From positions 62,001-126,000 of the forward strand of contig NZ_BONY01000010.1 in assembly GCF_016862955.1 (NCBI RefSeq): DNA of 64,000 bases, read 5' to 3'. The number at the start of each line of letters is the position of its first letter. Position 1 is the stretch's first letter. This DNA is from Rhizocola hellebori. Lineage in GTDB: Bacteria > Actinomycetota > Actinomycetes > Mycobacteriales > Micromonosporaceae. Positions 35,217 through 43,797 of the stretch are shown piece by piece. The notes under the pieces are model-generated. The model saw only the letters and a list, made by a program, of their open reading frames with translations. It searched no databases and was not told where the DNA came from. The translations under genes and the position numbers were made by a program.

Positions 35217-35534
35217 TCAGTTGACCGTTATCGGAATGGTGGCTACCAGGCCGTTGATCGTCACCCTTACCGTGCCGCTGCCACTGCCGACCGCGCCGAC
35301 ACCAACGGTGTCCTCGTCGGTCTGGCCCGGCGACAGTGCCGCAACGTTCCTCCCGATGGAGGTGAGTAGCGGATTGCCGCTTGAGTCAAGGACATCGATC
35401 TGTACGCCGGCCTCGGGAGTCGGTTCGTCGCCGGTGTTCTCACATTTCCACTTCACCGAGAATTGGACGTGAGCTTGCGGCGGGTCGGGCAGGAGCTGTG
35501 GAAAGTCTTCGGCGAACTCCAATTGACCGGCCAT
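35217..35534 (-). CDS. CARDB-like beta-sandwich protein
   Basis: 105 aa with no signal peptide. VQFSVKWKCENTGDEPTPEA then VDVL-type strands and ALSPGQTDEDTVGVGAV fit a CARDB/Ig-like adhesion fold. Its start follows the stop of the next gene by one base (TGA-C-ATG), so the two are cotranscribed and structurally related. Confidence 0.65.
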   Translation of the reverse strand: MAGQLEFAEDFPQLLPDPPQAHVQFSVKWKCENTGDEPTPEAGVQIDVLDSSGNPLLTSIGRNVAALSPGQTDEDTVGVGAVGSGSGTVRVTINGLVATIPITVN

Positions 35535-35535
35535 G

Positions 35536-35859
35536 TCAGACGCACTCGCCGATTCTGACGTTGCCGAGGAAGACCGGACCCCGGCCGTTGATTACCAGGT
35601 TCATGTCGTAGTTGCCCGCTTGCAGGTTGAAAGTCAGCGACCGCATCGCGGCATCGCCGGGCTGCAACGCCTCACACGGGAGTTTCTGGCTGGCACCAGT
35701 GCCCTGATCGTTCATGTCGAAGATGTCTTCGTAAGCCGTTGACGCCTCGTCGCCGACGTTCTTCTCCCGCCACGAGACGGTGAAGTCGGCATTCGCGCAG
35801 GGGCTGACCGGATCGGTCACGAAGGTCGTTTGAGTGTCGAGGTCAATCAGGGCTGGCAT
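35536..35859 (-). CDS. CARDB-like beta-sandwich protein, paralogue of its neighbour
   Basis: 107 aa from ATG 35859 with GAGGAGAG upstream. DFTVSWREKNVGDEASTAYE and ALQPGDAAMRSLTFNLQAGN mirror the neighbouring protein. Three Cys. No secretion signal seen in either protein, odd for an adhesion fold. Confidence 0.65.
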   Translation of the reverse strand: MPALIDLDTQTTFVTDPVSPCANADFTVSWREKNVGDEASTAYEDIFDMNDQGTGASQKLPCEALQPGDAAMRSLTFNLQAGNYDMNLVINGRGPVFLGNVRIGECV

Positions 35860-35926
35860 GGTGCTCTCCTCTTCGTTGCCGCGCACCAGCCACATTAACC
35901 TGGTTGACCTCGATCTTTCGGGCAAT

Positions 35927-36322
35927 TCAGGATTGCGTCGCGGCCACCTCGGATTTGCTGCGAAGGATGCAGAACTCGTTTCCCTCGGGATCGGCGAGCA
36001 CGACCCAGCCTGTTCCGTCGGGGTTGCGCCGATCCGCGACCATGCTTGCCCCCAGCTCGGTCAGCCGGGCCAGCTCGGCGTCGCGTGAACCCTCGGCCGG
36101 GCGCAGGTCGAAATGGATTCTGTTCTTGACCTGCTTGGACTCGGGCACCTCGATGAACAGCAGGCGATGCGACCCGTCGCGCGAGTAGATCATGCACTCT
36201 TCGTGCCCCGGCTCGTTGGGATCATCGGGGTTCTCGACGTAGTCCAGGACGGTCTGCCACCAGCGCGACAGCTTGTAGGCGTCGGCACAGTCCACGCTGG
36301 TGTGGGAGATGAAGGAAGTCAC
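35927..36322 (-). CDS. VOC family protein (glyoxalase-like)
   Basis: 131 aa from GTG 36322, which gives the usual family opening MTSFISHTSVDCADAYKLSR. Later NRIHFDLRPAEGSRDAELAR and VLADPEGNEFCIL complete the VOC pattern. An ATG 36 bases upstream would add residues that match nothing. Enzymatic role unknown. Confidence 0.8.
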   Translation of the reverse strand: MTSFISHTSVDCADAYKLSRWWQTVLDYVENPDDPNEPGHEECMIYSRDGSHRLLFIEVPESKQVKNRIHFDLRPAEGSRDAELARLTELGASMVADRRNPDGTGWVVLADPEGNEFCILRSKSEVAATQS

Positions 36323-36418
36323 CCAGGCATGGTGACAGGATCGGCGGCCCGGATCCAATTTGCGTGACCCTTACACAAGGCCAGCATGCCGCTCACCCGA
36401 GCGGGTCAGAGTGCGGGC

Positions 36419-36670
36419 ATGAAACGCACGTTGGTGATCGTCACGGTGCTGCTGACCACATTCGCGGCCGCGGGCTGCCGGGCGCGCGAGGACAGAGCCA
36501 CTCCCGCCGACAGGCCCGCCGCGGTGGTCAGCCCGACCCCGGCTGCGGGTCTGGCTCCGCAGGTGGCTTCCAGCAAGGTGGCCGTGAATCTGTCCGAAGT
36601 GGACGGCATGCTCGCCGAGCTGGAGAAGCAGCTCACCGAGGCGGACAAAACCCCGGATGCAGACGAGTGA
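36419..36670 (+). CDS. Small lipoprotein
   Basis: 83 aa from ATG 36419: MKRTLVIVTVLLTTFAAAGC is a lipoprotein signal with lipobox AAGC. The mature end is helical and acidic (VDGMLAELEKQLTEADKTPD). Followed after 5 bases by another exported protein; likely one operon. Confidence 0.7.
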   Translation: MKRTLVIVTVLLTTFAAAGCRAREDRATPADRPAAVVSPTPAAGLAPQVASSKVAVNLSEVDGMLAELEKQLTEADKTPDADE

Positions 36671-36675
36671 GGCAC

Positions 36676-37365
36676 ATGATGACACGGATTCTGGCCGCCG
36701 TTGCGGCCGTGTTGCTGCTCGCACCCGCGAGCCCGGCCGCGGCGGCGTCCGCGGCCACCGACGGCGCGCTGGATGCCGCGAAGAAGGTCACCGTCGCGCG
36801 CATCGACGGACGCCTCGCCACGCTCAAGGCCGAAGGTGTGGCCGTGCGGGCGGCGACGCGGCTCAGCGCCGGTCACAAGTCGACTCTGGAGGGCATCCTC
36901 GCCGGCAGCACCGAAGGGCTCAATGCGTTGCGCTCCAAGGTGCAGGGCGAAACGACACTGGCGGCGGTCAAGGACGACACCAGGGTGATGGTCGACGGCT
37001 ACCGGGTCTACCTTCTGGTGACTCCACAGGTGCGCCTGACCATCGTCGCCGATGTGGAGGGCTCCGCGATCGCGGCCCTGGAGGACGCCTATGCCACGCT
37101 CTCTTCCGCCATCGAGGCGGCGCAGCAGGCCGGCAAGGATGTCAGCGCCGCCAAGGCACAGCTGGCTGTGCTTCGTACCCAGATAGATGCCGCCGCAAAA
37201 GGATTGGCCGGCGTGGCCGACGGGTTGCTGGCTGTCAAGCCGGGGCCTGATGCCGCAGGGATCCGCTCGGCCGTGGCAGGGGCCAAGGCCAAGCTGCTCG
37301 CCGTGCGCTCCAGCATCCGTCAGGCCGCGGCGGTCGCCAAGGCCACCCGCGACCTGCTCAAGTAG
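36676..37365 (+). CDS. Exported coiled-coil-like protein
   Basis: 229 aa. MMTRILAAVAAVLLLAPASP signal, then almost purely helical Ala/Lys/Asp-rich sequence (GALDAAKKVTVARIDGRLAT, VAGAKAKLLAVRSSIRQAA) with one short beta segment (YRVYLLVTPQVRLTIVADVE). Similar secreted helical proteins occur next to small lipoproteins in actinomycetes; function unknown. Closed by a strong terminator. Confidence 0.7.
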   Translation: MMTRILAAVAAVLLLAPASPAAAASAATDGALDAAKKVTVARIDGRLATLKAEGVAVRAATRLSAGHKSTLEGILAGSTEGLNALRSKVQGETTLAAVKDDTRVMVDGYRVYLLVTPQVRLTIVADVEGSAIAALEDAYATLSSAIEAAQQAGKDVSAAKAQLAVLRTQIDAAAKGLAGVADGLLAVKPGPDAAGIRSAVAGAKAKLLAVRSSIRQAAAVAKATRDLLK

Positions 37366-37370
37366 CAACC

Positions 37371-37406
37371 GGATCGGCCGCGGTCGTTGCTGACCGCGGC
37401 CGATCC
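37371..37406. terminator. Bidirectional terminator
   Basis: Arms 37371-37385 and 37392-37406 (GGATCGGCCGCGGTC and its complement) pair perfectly over 15 bp around GTTGCT, between two convergent genes. Confidence 0.8.
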
Positions 37407-37414
37407 GCGCGATG

Positions 37415-37918
37415 TCAGCAGGGCTTGAGCGACCAGACCGGGTTCCAGTCGAAGTCACGCTGCCGCCGCGGGTTTTCCACCACGAGAGCGGCCAGCAGCT
37501 CGCCGTACTGGCCGTAGATCTGCGTCGGCTGGACCGGCGGGTTCTGGTTGTTGAGGTAGGCGCCGCCGCCGAGCCAGTTGTACACATACTGGGTCTGGCA
37601 GTAGTAGAAGAAGAAGACCTTCCACAGGTTGGTCACCGGATTCCAGACCAGGGCACAGAAATAGCCGGCCCCACAGGTGTAGATCGCGCCCGGCGCGACC
37701 GGGTGTGTCGTCACGGACGGGTAGGTGGTCGGCTCGACCACGGCAATCGCCATGTCCCCCTTGGCCAGGGCACCAGGCGGTGCCGCCGGAGCGGTGAGAA
37801 CCTGTCCGCCACGGGCATCTTTGGCGGGTACCGCCGACGCCGGGCCGGCCACGGAAACGGCCACGAGCATCCCGGCGAGGATGCCCAAGGTGGCGATGGT
37901 TGAGCGGATGGCACGCAT
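37415..37918 (-). CDS. Secreted aromatic-rich small protein
   Basis: 167 aa from ATG 37918 with GGGAGAGG upstream. Signal MRAIRSTIATLGILAGMLVA. The mature region has CGAGYFCALVWNPVTN then VFFFYYCQTQYVYNWLGGGA, very rich in Tyr, Phe and Trp with Cys pairs likely forming disulfides, and ends in Cys. Resembles small actinobacterial secreted proteins of unknown function (peptidase-inhibitor-like layout). Confidence 0.7.
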   Translation of the reverse strand: MRAIRSTIATLGILAGMLVAVSVAGPASAVPAKDARGGQVLTAPAAPPGALAKGDMAIAVVEPTTYPSVTTHPVAPGAIYTCGAGYFCALVWNPVTNLWKVFFFYYCQTQYVYNWLGGGAYLNNQNPPVQPTQIYGQYGELLAALVVENPRRQRDFDWNPVWSLKPC

Positions 37919-38129
37919 AGTTAGCCTCTCCCTGTCCACTTGGTCCACTGGTCGTGGGTCGTCGGCCGGGATTGCTTGTCCCGGCTGGGTTCGAGCATCG
38001 TGGTTTGTGCTTTGCGGATGCTTTGCGTCTGCTATGCGCCCGTCACCTCGACGGCGATCCTTTTTGGATGCCGGGGTGTCACGGCAAATTCAAGTCATAT
38101 ATGTCGATGGATTGGGGTGATCTGTGCGA

Positions 38130-38368
38130 CCAGCTGCACGATTTCGCGCTGCGCCGATGCGCGCACGGCCAGGTCGGGCTGGTCCGCCAAGGGTTACCCG
38201 ACCACGCGGGCGTGGTACAGGTGGAGCAACGGGCTCTACAACTTCGCCGGCGGCCGCTTCTACAACCGCGAGGGACAGCTCCCCGCCGGCGCGACCTACT
38301 ACGAGTACGACGTCTACCCGCGCAACAACGGTGCCGCTCGCGAGCTGACCCTGGTGCTCGGCAGCTGA
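38130..38368 (+). pseudogene. Truncated RNase Sa/N1-like domain
   Basis: The frame reads WYRWSNGLYNFAGGRFYNRE, then GQLPAGATYYEYDVYPRNNG and AARELTLVLGS-stop. FYNREGQLP, YYEYDV (catalytic Glu) and AAREL fit guanyl-specific RNases, but the chain stops before the final strand that would carry the catalytic His. No clear signal or start is seen in frame upstream. The stop codon lies in a terminator stem. Either a truncated remnant or an unusual short protein. Confidence 0.5.
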
Positions 38369-38397
38369 GGGCGCCCGCGGCTGGGGCGCCCTCAGCT
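38363..38397. terminator. Terminator overlapping the RNase stop codon
   Basis: AGCTGAGGGCGCCC (38363-38376) pairs perfectly with 38384-38397 around GCGGCTG. It serves the converging genes ending at 38368 (+) and 38402 (-). Confidence 0.75.
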
Positions 38398-38401
38398 CGT
38401 G

Positions 38402-39451
38402 CTAGCCCGCGGCCCGCAGGCTTGGATCGGTGAGCTCGGCGCACCAGCGCGACGCCGGATCCAGGTAGGGCCGTAGCAACGCGGTCAGCTGCGGATCGCT
38501 TCGGCCGGCGAGCTCGTCGGACGCGATCTTGCGGGCCACCCCGGCGAGCAGGTCGGCGACCTGGACCCGAGGGTCGGTTCGCGAATCCGTCTGACGGAAG
38601 TGCAGGAAGTGACCGTGAGCCGGCAGCTGGATCAGTTCCAGCGGCGGCGCGGCCAGGATCTGTTCGAGAAGCCGCATCCGCCGCTCGGTCAGCGCGGACT
38701 GTTCGTCGTGCACCACCGCGACCGGATGCAGTCCCCGGCTCCAGTGCAGCACGGTGCCGGCCAGGGCGGGCAGCAGCGGCTCCAGAACGGGTTGTAGGAC
38801 ATGACCCTCAAGCAGCCGTTCGCGAGCGGAATAGGCATCCCTGCGCCGCAGCTCGCGCAGGTCATCGAGGACCTGCCCGACCGGGCTGTCGGCGTTGCTG
38901 GTCCGCAGCACCTCGACCTGGCCGAAGAAGGCGTCGACCGGAGGACGCACCTTCCAGCCGCGGTCTGCGCGCAGGACCACGTTGGTCGCTGCCAGGAACG
39001 CCTGCCAGGGTTCGGGGCCGAAGGTGCCGGGGCCGGCCCGGCACAGCCTGGCCGCCGCGTCGGCCAGGCTCGGGTCCGGGCGCAGACCGAGGCTCGCCGT
39101 GTCGGCGAAGCCGCCGAGGAACAGGTCGAGCACCCGGCCGAGGATGAAGCAGAACTTGTGGGTCAGATGGACCCGGGCCTGGCCGTGCACCGGGCCGGAC
39201 GGGCCGAGGAACTCGGCAAGGCGCGGCCCGCCCCTGGCCCGCAATAGGTGTGAGGCCTTGTATTCGTAGCTGTCATGCCCGGATCGGTGACGCAGCGCGC
39301 GGATCCACTCCGCCGCCGCATCGATGTCCAGCCGGATGCTGGCGTGCGCGATGACGTCGGAGTTTGCGGCTGCGAGGTTGCTACCTTCCCAGCCCGACTC
39401 GTCACACGCGATCTCGAGGGCATGCTCGATTGACGTTTGCGTATTCTTCAC
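38402..39451 (-). CDS. DUF3800-like protein
   Basis: 349 aa from GTG 39451 with AGGAGAG upstream. ACDESGWEGSN near the start, YEYKASHLL and late VQVADLLAGVARKIASDELA match the DES-G, E-K and Q-ADLLA pattern of DUF3800 proteins, thought to have an RNase H-like fold with acidic active site; often found in mobile or defence settings. Function here unproven. Confidence 0.75.
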   Translation of the reverse strand: MKNTQTSIEHALEIACDESGWEGSNLAAANSDVIAHASIRLDIDAAAEWIRALRHRSGHDSYEYKASHLLRARGGPRLAEFLGPSGPVHGQARVHLTHKFCFILGRVLDLFLGGFADTASLGLRPDPSLADAAARLCRAGPGTFGPEPWQAFLAATNVVLRADRGWKVRPPVDAFFGQVEVLRTSNADSPVGQVLDDLRELRRRDAYSARERLLEGHVLQPVLEPLLPALAGTVLHWSRGLHPVAVVHDEQSALTERRMRLLEQILAAPPLELIQLPAHGHFLHFRQTDSRTDPRVQVADLLAGVARKIASDELAGRSDPQLTALLRPYLDPASRWCAELTDPSLRAAG

Positions 39452-39591
39452 TGTCTCTCCTGGCGCTCCAACGGATAGGTCGACGTTTGATCACCAGGTC
39501 GACGGTCACGTCGATGGAGCTGACAGCAGACATACCCCCATCCTTGCCGTCCGAGCCGGATCGCGCCACCGGCTTTTCACGGCACGGCGAC

Positions 39592-39969
39592 TCAGCGCGG
39601 TGGGTGCCAGTGGCGTTTGACCGCCTCGGTCGCCTCGCTGAGGGTCAGCCCCAGTCGCTGAGCGGCCTCAACATATTGGCGGGCAACGGTTTCTGTGCGG
39701 TGTTCGGTCGTCGGCGGATGCCGCGGGGCGACCACCGTTCCGGCGGCGCGTCGCGTTTGGACCAGGCCTTCGGTCTCCAGCTCCTGGTAGGCGCGGGCGA
39801 CGGTGCCCGCGGCCAGCTGCAGATCGGCGGCCAGCTGCCGGATCGGGGGCAGGCGGTGACCGGTCTTGAGGACACCGCCGGTGATCAGATCGGCCAGCTG
39901 CTGGCGGATCTGCTCGTAGGGCGGCACGTGCAGGCCCGGATCGACCGTGATCTCCAAGGGCTCGGTCAC
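39592..39969 (-). CDS. YtrA-type GntR repressor
   Basis: 125 aa from GTG 39969, overlapping the upstream membrane gene by 4 bases. Winged helix: PPYEQIRQQLADLITGGVLK, RLPPIRQLAADLQLAAGTVA, AYQELETEGLVQTRRAAGT, with only a short C-terminal helix as in the YtrA subfamily. It is second in an operon with the membrane protein and probably binds the two operators at 40691-40745. Confidence 0.92.
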   Translation of the reverse strand: MTEPLEITVDPGLHVPPYEQIRQQLADLITGGVLKTGHRLPPIRQLAADLQLAAGTVARAYQELETEGLVQTRRAAGTVVAPRHPPTTEHRTETVARQYVEAAQRLGLTLSEATEAVKRHWHPPR

Positions 39970-40679
39970 GACGGCGCCTTGCGGCCGAACAGCAACACCG
40001 AAACGACGTAGATCCAGAACAGCCCCACCAGGACGACACCCGTGCCCGCGGCGACGGCCAGCGCGTCGAGGCGGTGCAGGCCGCATTGGCCGGCGCTGAT
40101 GACGTTGACGGTAAGCGCGGCGCATCCGGCCAGCGGGGTGAGCACGGCGATCCCGTACCCGCTGACGATCACTTCCGCGGCGCGGCGGCGGGTGCCTTCA
40201 TCGCCTGGCAGCCGTGGCCGCCGGGCGACCGCCTGAAGCGCGATGAGCGTCAGGACAAGGCAAACGCCGGTCGCGGTGAGGATCGGGATCGAGTAGTAGC
40301 TGCCGGGCCAAGGGCCGTTGGTGGTGGAGAATTCGCCGCACACCCGAGTGAAGGCGCGCCCGAGACGGCCTTCTGAGTCGGGGCCGCCTGCTGTGGTGGT
40401 ACCCACCAGAAGAAGAACGAGCAGCACGGTGCTGATGCCCGCCACGTAGGCCGGGAAGCGGGGCAGATAGTCGCGAATTCTGCGGATCGTCAGCGACGCG
40501 GACCTGGGGCCGGCCGCTGCGGGCCGCGGCGCGAATCGCTGCGCCAGCAAGGCGGTGCACAGCAGCACCGCGGCGAACACCGGCCCGGCCAGCGCATAGC
40601 CACGCCCGAGGGGAAGCCTTTGCGCAAACTGCCAAGCAGCGACCGCGCCCAAGACGATGCCCAGGAGGCGAATCAGCAT
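39966..40679 (-). CDS. Integral membrane protein (YtrA operon)
   Basis: 237 aa with about six hydrophobic helices (LLGIVLGAVAAWQFA, GPVFAAVLLCTALLA, AYVAGISTVLLVLLLVG, others). AAGGAG precedes ATG 40679. Resembles DUF1648-free permease-like partners of small GntR regulators; function unknown. First gene of the operon, translationally coupled to the GntR gene. Confidence 0.8.
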   Translation of the reverse strand: MLIRLLGIVLGAVAAWQFAQRLPLGRGYALAGPVFAAVLLCTALLAQRFAPRPAAAGPRSASLTIRRIRDYLPRFPAYVAGISTVLLVLLLVGTTTAGGPDSEGRLGRAFTRVCGEFSTTNGPWPGSYYSIPILTATGVCLVLTLIALQAVARRPRLPGDEGTRRRAAEVIVSGYGIAVLTPLAGCAALTVNVISAGQCGLHRLDALAVAAGTGVVLVGLFWIYVVSVLLFGRKAPS

Positions 40680-40690
40680 GAGAGATGCTC

Positions 40691-40745
40691 CTTGTATCGA
40701 GAGGTTGATACAAGGGTACCGCTTGTGTCAACCCCTTGATACAAG
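40691..40745. promoter_or_regulatory. Double GntR operator with embedded promoter
   Basis: CTTGTATC-N8-GATACAAG (40691-40714, perfect) and CTTGTGTC-N8-GATACAAG (40722-40745, one mismatch) start 31 bases apart, three helical turns. A minus-strand TTGACA (-35 candidate) lies at 40731-40726 within the second site. Upstream of the membrane protein-GntR operon. Confidence 0.75.
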
Positions 40746-40747
40746 GG

Positions 40748-41293
40748 TCAGCCGCCCACGATCGTCGCGGCGAGCGCGACCCGATGATCCTTCGTCCACG
40801 GTGGCCCCAGCGCTGCCCGAGGGCCCCGCAGGATCTCGTCGGCCCGGCCCGCCAGCAGGCCGGCCGCCTGGCTTTCCACGTCTTTGGCCTCGTAGAAGTG
40901 GACCTGCCAGCCGCGGCCGTGAGCCAGTTCGGCGAGCACATGGCGGTACATGATGGCGTCGGCGCGGCTCTCGTAGGGCGCGCGGCGCTGCACGGCGATG
41001 TCGGCGGGAAAGTCCATCGGCCACGACCGCAGATGAATCGACACCACCGGCCCCGGCAGAGCATGGGCGAGCTCATCGAAAGCCGCCGAAGCCGCCCGCA
41101 CGACCGAGGCCCGCACCTTCGCCACCAGAGTGGCCGTTGCCGCGGCGTCAAGGCGTGAGCCCTCGTAATGTATTGGCGCCGCAGGCAATCCGGGCTCGAT
41201 CAGCTCGAGCCGGCGGCGGTCCACCACCCGATGCTGGGCCGACGCCGTCACCGCCACAGCCCACCCGAAATGATCGGCTATCCCCAGACGCAT
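40748..41293 (-). CDS. Conserved hypothetical protein
   Basis: 181 aa from ATG 41293 (GTG 41302 possible). MRLGIADHFGWAVAVTASAQ, IELIEPGLP-like LELIEPGLPAAPIHYEG, VSIHLRSWPMDFP and GPPWTKDHRVALAAT are motifs of a conserved actinobacterial family with an RNase H/actin-like opening; function unknown. Divergent from the next gene. Confidence 0.75.
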   Translation of the reverse strand: MRLGIADHFGWAVAVTASAQHRVVDRRRLELIEPGLPAAPIHYEGSRLDAAATATLVAKVRASVVRAASAAFDELAHALPGPVVSIHLRSWPMDFPADIAVQRRAPYESRADAIMYRHVLAELAHGRGWQVHFYEAKDVESQAAGLLAGRADEILRGPRAALGPPWTKDHRVALAATIVGG

Positions 41294-41336
41294 ACCACCC
41301 ACTATCACCGATGTGGGGTTCTGGCACGATGGCCGG

Positions 41337-42305
41337 GTGAATGAGGGCCATCTGGAGCGGCTGGCTCGCGAGAGCGGCATAGCCGACCTTGTCGATGTGC
41401 TCGCGCAGCGGCTGGCACCGGCCGACCTGACCTCGCTGCTGCTGGAGGTCTACCGGCGCAGAGCCGCCGGCCTGACGCCGGCGAAAGTGCTGGAGGCGTT
41501 CGAGAGCAGCCGGTTCGCCGGGGTGGCGGTGGTGGATGCGGCGGCCATGTCGGCTTTCGACGCCGGATGGCTGTCGCTGTTGGCGCAGCTGGGTTTTGAC
41601 GGCCTCGAGCTGTCCCCGGTCAGCCCGCTGGGCACGGTCGCGGCGGTGTCGACCGTCGACCAGAACAAGGTGCTGACCACGAGCCGCAACAGCGAGGTGC
41701 TGGCCGACTCCACCAATGTGCTGGCGCTGGAAGCGGCGTCACGGCGCCGGGCGCTGCTGCGCCGCGACCCGCGCAGCCGGGAGCTGGTGCGGCTGTGTGC
41801 CTCGCATCGGCTGGTACGCGGCCAGCTCTTCCACGGGCCCGGGATGCTGCCGCATTTCCGGTTGATGGCCTTGACCACCGCGGGCCGCGCCGAGGACTCC
41901 TTCGGATTCGAGGTGCGGGCCTTGCGCGAGCATGTGCTGGCCCATCTGCGGCTGCTGGAGGCGGCAACCGGGCAAGGGCTCGCCATCGACGCGGTGGCGG
42001 TGTCGTTGACGGACCTGACCGGCGGTGCGCGCCAGCCGTTGCTGCAGCGGGAAGTCGTTGCGCCGCTTGCGGATGAGTTCCCTGCGGTGACGTTCGAATT
42101 CGACGACTCGCGGCAGGCCGGGCGCGGCTACTACCGCGACGCCTGCTTCTTCATCCACGCCACAACGCCTCAGCGGCAACGGTTTCTGCTCACCGACGGC
42201 GGCCTGACCGACTGGACCGCGCAGCTGCTCAACAACCGCAAGGAGCGACTGGCCATCAGCGGGCTCGGAACTGAGCGGCTGATCAGTCAGTTCCGAGCGC
42301 CATAG
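41337..42305 (+). CDS. Conserved hypothetical protein
   Basis: 322 aa from GTG 41337. Opens with LERLARESGIADLVDVLAQR then DLTSLLLEVYRRRAA; the middle has LSPVSPLGTVAAVSTVDQNK and TTSRNSEVLADSTNVLALEA; ends with LLTDGGLTDWTAQLL. The central part recalls class II synthetase-like folds (HisZ type), but I do not assign it. No signal or membrane helix. Converges on the UDP-glucose dehydrogenase gene. Confidence 0.75.
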   Translation: MNEGHLERLARESGIADLVDVLAQRLAPADLTSLLLEVYRRRAAGLTPAKVLEAFESSRFAGVAVVDAAAMSAFDAGWLSLLAQLGFDGLELSPVSPLGTVAAVSTVDQNKVLTTSRNSEVLADSTNVLALEAASRRRALLRRDPRSRELVRLCASHRLVRGQLFHGPGMLPHFRLMALTTAGRAEDSFGFEVRALREHVLAHLRLLEAATGQGLAIDAVAVSLTDLTGGARQPLLQREVVAPLADEFPAVTFEFDDSRQAGRGYYRDACFFIHATTPQRQRFLLTDGGLTDWTAQLLNNRKERLAISGLGTERLISQFRAP

Positions 42306-42315
42306 CCCGCCCGGG

Positions 42316-43698
42316 TCAGCGCGGCGGATTCCACGCGGCGACCGCGATGTAGCGGAAGCCGGCCGCCGTCAAGCGTTGCCTGTCCAGGGTGTGCCGGCCG
42401 TCGAGCAGGATCGGCGAGCGCATCAGCGGCGCCAGCGCCTTCCAGTCCAGCTGGCGGTATTGCGCCCACTCGGTGGCCAGGACCACCGCGTCCGCGCCGG
42501 TGACCACTTCTGCCGGTTCGTCGCGCAAGCAGTCGGCCAGCTCCGGGAACTCGCGGGCGAGCCGGCCCATCGCCACCGGATCGTGCAAGCGCACCCGGGC
42601 GCCGCGGCTGATGAGCCGCTGCGCGATGTCGATCGCGGGGGCGTCGCGCAGGTCGTCGGTGTCGGGCTTGAAGGCCAGCCCGAGGATGCCGATGGTGCAG
42701 CCCTTGATGATGCGCAGTTCTTCCAGCAGCTTTTCCACCACCAGCTCGCGCTGGCGCTGATTGGTTTCCCGCGCTGCCGCGACGATCGGCATGTCGAGCT
42801 TGTACTCGCGGGCGGTCGTGATCAGCGCCGCGGTGTCCTTGCCGAAGCAGGAGCCGCCCCATCCGATGCCGGCCCCGAGGAATCGCCGCCCGATGCGGGT
42901 GTCCAGGCCGGTGCCGAGCGCGACCTGGGCGATGTCCGCGCCCACCCGCTCGGCGAGCTGCGCGATCTCGTTGATGTAGCTGATTTTCAAGGCCAGGAAC
43001 GAGTTTGCCGCGTACTTGATCAGCTCCGCGGAGGCCAGATCGGTGGAGACAAGGGGGACCACGCCGAAGTTCTCCGGCCGCGGCAGGAACGCCGGCGGGG
43101 TGAAGGTCTGGTCGAGGATCGGCCGGTAGACGTTCGACAGCACCTCCAGCGCCCGGGGATCGTCGGAGCCGACCACCACCCGGTCGGCGTAGAGGGTGTC
43201 GCCGATCGCGGTGCCCTCGCGCAGGAACTCGGGATTGGAGGCGAGCTGGAAGTTGCCGGGCGTGCCGGGGTGCGTGGCCTCGAAAAAGTCGCGCACGATG
43301 GCGCCGACCCAGTTGCCGCTGCCGATCGGCACGGTGGACTTGTTCACCACCACCGTGAACCTGTCGCCGAGGGTTTCGCCGATGCTTTGCGCGGCGGCGC
43401 GCAGGTAGCGAAGGTCGGGACTGCCGTCGGCGGCCGTGGGCGTGTTGACCGCGATGAAGACCACGTCGGCATCTGCGACGCCGTCGGCATATGAGGTGGT
43501 GAAGCTGAGGTTCTCGGCGGCGAGGGCCATCAGCTCGCGCAGGTGGGGCTCGTAGATCGGGACGTCGCCGGCGTGCAGCGCGCTTATCTTCGCCTGGTCC
43601 ACGTCGACGCAGGTGACCTCGTGACCGAGGAACGCCAGACAGATTCCCGTGGTGAGGCCGACGTATCCCGTACCGACGATGCAGATCTTCTGAGCCAT
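42316..43698 (-). CDS. UDP-glucose 6-dehydrogenase
   Basis: 460 aa. Rossmann start KICIVGTGYVGLTTGICLAF, NAD-binding domain with VNKSTVPIGSG and NPEFLREGTA, catalytic Cys in GIGWGGSCFGKD, C-terminal ILGLAFKPDTDDLRDAPA. Oxidises UDP-glucose to UDP-glucuronate for cell-surface sugar synthesis. ATG 43698 was chosen at the Rossmann start; a GTG 15 bases upstream is the alternative. A glycosyltransferase is encoded near 63 kb, but no linked cluster is seen here. Confidence 0.93.
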   Translation of the reverse strand: MAQKICIVGTGYVGLTTGICLAFLGHEVTCVDVDQAKISALHAGDVPIYEPHLRELMALAAENLSFTTSYADGVADADVVFIAVNTPTAADGSPDLRYLRAAAQSIGETLGDRFTVVVNKSTVPIGSGNWVGAIVRDFFEATHPGTPGNFQLASNPEFLREGTAIGDTLYADRVVVGSDDPRALEVLSNVYRPILDQTFTPPAFLPRPENFGVVPLVSTDLASAELIKYAANSFLALKISYINEIAQLAERVGADIAQVALGTGLDTRIGRRFLGAGIGWGGSCFGKDTAALITTAREYKLDMPIVAAARETNQRQRELVVEKLLEELRIIKGCTIGILGLAFKPDTDDLRDAPAIDIAQRLISRGARVRLHDPVAMGRLAREFPELADCLRDEPAEVVTGADAVVLATEWAQYRQLDWKALAPLMRSPILLDGRHTLDRQRLTAAGFRYIAVAAWNPPR

Positions 43699-43760
43699 CT
43701 GGAAGTTATACACCTCCGCTCGGGCCGCGAACTGCCCCTTGACGTCGATCGGTCAGTTTC

Positions 43761-43782
43761 CTTAAAGTGCTAACAGGTTAAG
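43761..43782. promoter_or_regulatory. Inverted repeat upstream of GntR-ABC operon
   Basis: CTTAA-N12-TTAAG (43761-43782) in an AT-rich patch 16 bases before the GntR start; candidate autoregulatory site. Confidence 0.4.
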
Positions 43783-43797
43783 ACAATGGAGTAATCG

